Source: Hofstenia miamia | Lineage: Eukaryota > Xenacoelomorpha > Acoela | NCBI GenBank assembly: GCA_004352715.1 | Contig: SCFE01000073.1 | Span: 618,565-682,564 of the forward strand | Reading direction: 5' to 3' | Length of the DNA: 64,000 bases | Part shown: one piece after another, positions 59,964 to 64,000 of the stretch | How positions within the stretch are numbered: position 1 is the stretch's first letter | Layout: each line of letters opens with the position of its first letter | The notes under the pieces: generated by a model | Database searches by the model: none | What the model was told of the DNA's origin: nothing | Seen by the model: only the letters and a program-made list of their open reading frames with translations | Made by a program: the position numbers and the translations under genes

Positions 59964-62480
59964 TCAGATCATAAAACGTACTTCGGGCAGAAGACATTGA
60001 AGAAATCTTGAAAATGCTTTGATAGCAATTGAAGACCATCTTCCCAGAGCTTCCACTGATAACGGTATAAAGGATATACTAGTAGCTGAACATGATTCCG
60101 AATATTTAGTAAGCTTACGGTTGTATGAGACATCTAAAGCATGACCAGGATTAATACCAGCAAAAGAAACAGCCAAAGGCTGCAGTGAACTAATTATAGT
60201 AATGTGTAGAGCGGCTAGACAGCCAGAAGGCCAGCTTGGCAAAAAGATGTTCCCAGGACAGGCACGAGACTCAGTGAGGTTAGACTTCTCAAGCACAGAA
60301 GACAGAGCACCTTTAGAAGCAGTTGCAAAAATAGCGTCCCTGTGTCGATCATGATGTGCAATTCTTTCATCATCAACCGGGCATGACATAGCATAATCAC
60401 TGAACAAATCTAAAGGTTTCCAGCAATTAGCGCATTTTTTGTCATAATCAATTAAGGGCATCCCAAGCTGATCTAGCAACAATCGGAATTCAGCTGGAGT
60501 GAAGGGAAAACTAAGTATTTTCAAAAGAATCACAATCAACCAATCCCCCTTCCTAGTAAAGAGCAAGAGAAAGGTCTTGTTTTATCGCGAGGAGACAAGC
60601 TGGAACTTAAACAAGCATTCTGTCAATTTTGCTAAAAAAATTGAACAAATACATTTTTGTGCTTTTGGAACCATGTGTAAAGGCATTTCAGAAGAAGCTA
60701 GTCCTCAGCTAGAATGATCTTGCATACACTGATGTGCCACAGAGTAAATATAATCATCAATGGAAACAATCTGTTTACATAAGTCTGTACTGTCAACATA
60801 GAACCCCAAGAACGCAGCAGGAGCAATTGATGAGGCTAGTGGTAATCCAAGACCGCCTTTACAAATTTGCAAAGATGCCTGTAGTCTTTGTGGAACAGAA
60901 ACAGCTGAACCGGTTATAATTTCAAGAGACTGATGAACTGCTGAATAAAATTCTTCAAGTTTGGCTCTAACAGTTGCGGGATGAGAAGGTCTAAACAGAA
61001 AGCTATTTTAGGTAGAGAAGCACAGCTTCTCAATAGATTGACTTCAAACTGTGAGTGTTCAAGTAATTTTATAATATCAGTGGAATTTGAAACACGTTTC
61101 GAAAAAATTCTTGAACAAATTTTGGACACTTGGAGATGGCAGATAAGATTATCTTTTCGAATGTTGATTGTTTTGGGAAAGCATTGAAATCACAATTAGG
61201 ATTAGGAGACTATACTTCGCACTTGGGTAAGCTAAGTTGAAAGCCTACTTCCTTCATAGCTAATACTACAAATTCAAATACTTTGCACAAAGATCGAATG
61301 TCAAAACCAGAGAACCATCATTTAAGTATCAGGGTTGCATGCTAATTGAGGAAATTTACCTTTGACAAAGACAGTAGGATGGATAACCAAATCAAACAGA
61401 AGGGGAACTAAGGGATCACCTTGTTGAACTCCTCAAGCTCAAAATAAGAGCTTAGATCCTAATTTCAAATTAGAATGGGGGGGGGAGTAGAAAATATAGA
61501 CCCCATGGTATAACTGTGAAAATTAAAGCTTAACCTGAGAAAGTATTGCCGAATGATCAAAGCTGTTAAAGTCATGGAAGAAAAACTAAATTTGTCTTCA
61601 ACTCAACAGCTTCCACCAGTCCATTCAACCTTTTTAATACCTACACCAACTTGAAGAACAGAAAAGAATGCAACTGCCTTATCTCTTGACATTTGACAAA
61701 CATTTGGCAAGCACTCTTCAAAGAATTTCTCTCACAGTAATTGGGCGAATTCCGCCATCCTTTATCTTCAATGAAAAAAATTAGCTCTACAAAGATTTGG
61801 CGTAATTTCATCAGGACTACTACCAGAGACTAAACAGTTGACGACTTTGAGTGCAAATGCAATGCTTTGTCACCATACTCAGATGTTGGAAATTGAAATG
61901 CATTAATTAAGTGGGAAGCATAAAGTTTATAACCACTACAAGCAAAATCCCTGGAAAAGTTTTCCACGCACTTTATCAGAATCTCTGTTTATCACAAATG
62001 GTTCTGTGTCTAAACTTCCATACTCTATTTTATGTTTTGAGATGTTGGAATGCTTCTTTAGTGCAAGAAATTTTTGCTCATCAAAACTCAGAAGGTTAAT
62101 TTTTACAATTGCCAGAACTTATGGTTGCTTCATACCAGAGTTGAGCATAATCACCATTCAACCAATATTCTAAGCGTCTTTCAAGATTTGACTCTTCACA
62201 TTTCAGGGGTTTAGAAATTGCAAGAGAAGAAGACTGCAGAACACAAGCAGGCAAAATAAAAATCTCCACCCAATGAATAACTAAGTTTGGTTCCTGCTTA
62301 ACCTTAATAAAAGAATAACTCACAGCTTTAGCCCAAAGATTAAGGGCAACTGATTGGAAAAATTTTTCTGGTAGGAATAGAAAACTTTTCAATATCCGAA
62401 AGTGAGGAACATCTGGGCTTTACTCCAAGAGAATGAGGCGCTAAACCTGCAGCTTCACATCTGTAGTAAAGGAGGGCGAG
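59964..62480 (-). mobile_element. Non-LTR retrotransposon remnant with C-terminal Cys/His domain (third LINE family)
   Basis: Minus-strand order: an N-terminal piece at 62392-62096 (ERRLEYWLNGDYAQLWYEAT); RT pieces in broken frames (DFNSFDHSAIL near 61570, GVQQGDPLVPLLFDLVIHP near 61420); then a 200-codon open stretch 60566-59964. That last part holds C-x2-C then MSCPVDDERIAHHDRHRDAIF, PSWPSGCLAALHITIIS, GINPGHALDVSY and FIPLSVEALGRW. This arrangement is the C-terminal nuclease-like or zinc-binding domain found in a family of animal retroelement polymerases. Frame breaks in the RT show decay, while the C-terminal domain is the best-preserved part. Confidence 0.75.
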
Positions 62481-63589
62481 ATGAGGTTCTACTAATATTT
62501 AATTCGTTCTTTTTGAAATGTAAGCATTACAATTACATGCAAAATACAAACTAGAAAAATGTTTTTCAAACTTAACAGGCATTTCGAAATAGGATAAAAA
62601 CTTAATGCCACATATTTAATTTACATGATGAAAAACAAGTTTGTTTTTGGAAAAATTACTTTATGGAAAAGGACATGATTTCTGAACAAGCTAGAAATTT
62701 TAAATGATGTGTGGCATACTCCACTATTTTAAGACAAGATAAAATATAATTTATTTTTATGGTTCACTTATAATGATTGTATATTGCACATATAAATTTG
62801 TCTATTTTTTAGTTTATCTGGTGTTCACCTCTCTTTTGTTAGTGTTAAGCTTGCATAACACCACCATCTTCTTCTATCATGTGCGCGTCCATTCTTATTT
62901 TTCTGCAAGATTTCGTCTGTTAGTGTCAAAACCTGCACATCTTCCACATATGCAATGATATTAATCAATGACAAGCAATATACATGTACATCTAATAAAG
63001 GAAAATTAGAAATGTGCATTATACAAAAGCTTTATTAATTGAATCACTTTTCATCTAACACAAATTAATGTTAAATCACAAGTATTGGTTAAATCAAAAT
63101 GTAACATGTTTAGAAGAATACAACAACATGTAAAAAAACATGCATACATTTGTTGTAAACGACTTTAACGTGGAAGTCTTTGCTTTTAATTGTCAAAACG
63201 AGTCATCATGAATAGACTGCAAAACTAAATAAGTAACTAAATATCTGCAATCAGGAACATCTGACTAATTTGTGCTCCCTCTCTCTTCTGTGTGTGCTAG
63301 AAAAACAATAGATATGGTTGGAAGTAATTAAGTCAAGAAGGCTGTTTGAAAAATCTATTATCATCTGGTAAGAATAACAATCAACGTGGCTTGTAGTTAT
63401 TGAGAATAGAAAAGATCCAAAACAGTATATAAATTTTATACTCGTTTTCATTTCATTTCACTTCATTTTTTAAATGAATCAGTTATATAAAAACAATAAC
63501 TGTTGTATAAATCTTACTATTTATTAATTCGGTATGTTATTATTGTAAGCATGGTAAGATTCGATAAGAAAAGGTAAAATAAAATAAGG
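62481..63589. other. No gene seen
   Basis: AT-rich; short frames without motifs. A TAAGA-rich run starts near 63550 and leads into the repeat that follows. Confidence 0.5.
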
Positions 63590-63740
63590 TAAGATAAGAG
63601 ATTCTTTAGTCAGAAAATTCACAATTGCATATAAATGATAATTTATCTGAATAGCGTCACTAAATCACAAAGTGTATATATACAAATCACATAAATTACA
63701 AAAACAAATCTTCCAGGCTACAGATAAATTACTATAGCAC
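63590..63740. repeat. GATAAGATATTG dispersed repeat, copy 3
   Basis: GGTAAGATAAGAGATTC, then GATAATTTATCTGAATAGCG and CGTCACTAAAT; the order matches copies 1 and 2. The preceding (GATAA)-like run would be the usual microsatellite tail of a minus-strand LINE. Confidence 0.6.
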
Positions 63741-63769
63741 TATTTTAATACCTTAGTTATTCATGATAT

Positions 63770-63992
63770 TGAAAATGTCATGAAGTATGTAGATGAGACT
63801 ACAACCTGGGAAATTGTCTGCCGAGATAGTTCTAGTCAATGTATTGATATTATAGCTAAGGTAGTAAATTGGTGCAAAGAGAACAGTATGGTTGTACATC
63901 CGACCAAATGCAAAGAAACTACAATTAGCTTTCTAAAAGTTTTGATCTCCAGGTTAAAGTTAATTTTAATAATATTAATATTAAGCGAGTAA
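63770..63992 (+). mobile_element. LINE reverse-transcriptase palm fragment
   Basis: Plus-strand frame with KYVDETTTWEIV (YVDD-type palm, second Asp changed to Glu) and NSMVVHPTKCKE, which is the conserved NxxKxxxMVF/VHPxKCKE block after the palm in many animal non-LTR polymerases. The element runs off or decays at the window edge. Confidence 0.7.
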
Positions 63993-64000
63993 ATTCTGAA

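Noticed and set aside
1-64000. CRISPR arrays, bacterial operons, tRNA or rRNA genes
   Set aside because: No spaced direct repeats of CRISPR type, no Shine-Dalgarno/operon layout, and no cloverleaf with conserved TPsiC and D-arm sequences was recognised.

Overview
The window is 64 kb of AT-rich, intron-bearing animal DNA with long gene-poor stretches, many decayed transposons and many (TA)n microsatellites. Three of its four N-gaps are flanked by (TA)n on both sides and the fourth on one. Family content (class A GPCR, cystatin, eIF4G, GSK-3 kinases, Penelope-like, P-like, Tc1/mariner and non-LTR elements) says metazoan, probably a non-model invertebrate. The sequence does not let me name the phylum.

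Layout. 0-1.4 kb: P-superfamily transposase remnant. 1.8-3.0 kb: two-exon rhodopsin-type GPCR; a gutted copy lies at 18.7-19.7 kb. 5.7-7.5 kb: LINE remnant with a TTA tail. 10.0-10.3 kb: small secreted stefin-type cystatin. 11.2-13.6 kb: possible helical-repeat gene (minus, weak). 14.3-15.4 kb and 30.4-30.9 kb: Penelope-like fragments. 22-23 kb: second LINE. 25.8-27.8 kb (minus): five exons of a short eIF4G-like gene with its MIF4G domain. 32-36 kb: decayed mariner and Tc1 elements among (TA)n. 37.7-53.0 kb (minus): two head-to-tail multi-exon GSK-3-derived genes whose introns hold a hAT-type MITE, a larger terminal-repeat element and a mariner relic. 54.2-55.9 kb: an apparently intact, GC-richer Tc1 transposon with IR/DR ends. 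58-64 kb: LINE fragments.

The main discovery candidate is the tandem GSK-3 pair. Both copies keep open exons, usable splice sites and identical intron phases, with several exons of identical length. Both replace the HRD aspartate by asparagine (HRN) and the DFG aspartate by glycine, and both have lost the activation-loop tyrosine. They look like maintained pseudokinases of the GSK-3 family. I reconstructed the exons by eye from splice signals, reading phase and remembered family sequences; no search was run.

A second theme is that several genes have a strong 3' splice site within 0-20 bases of the likely start codon. That fits spliced-leader trans-splicing or tiny 5'UTR exons. The genes do not form an obvious pathway.
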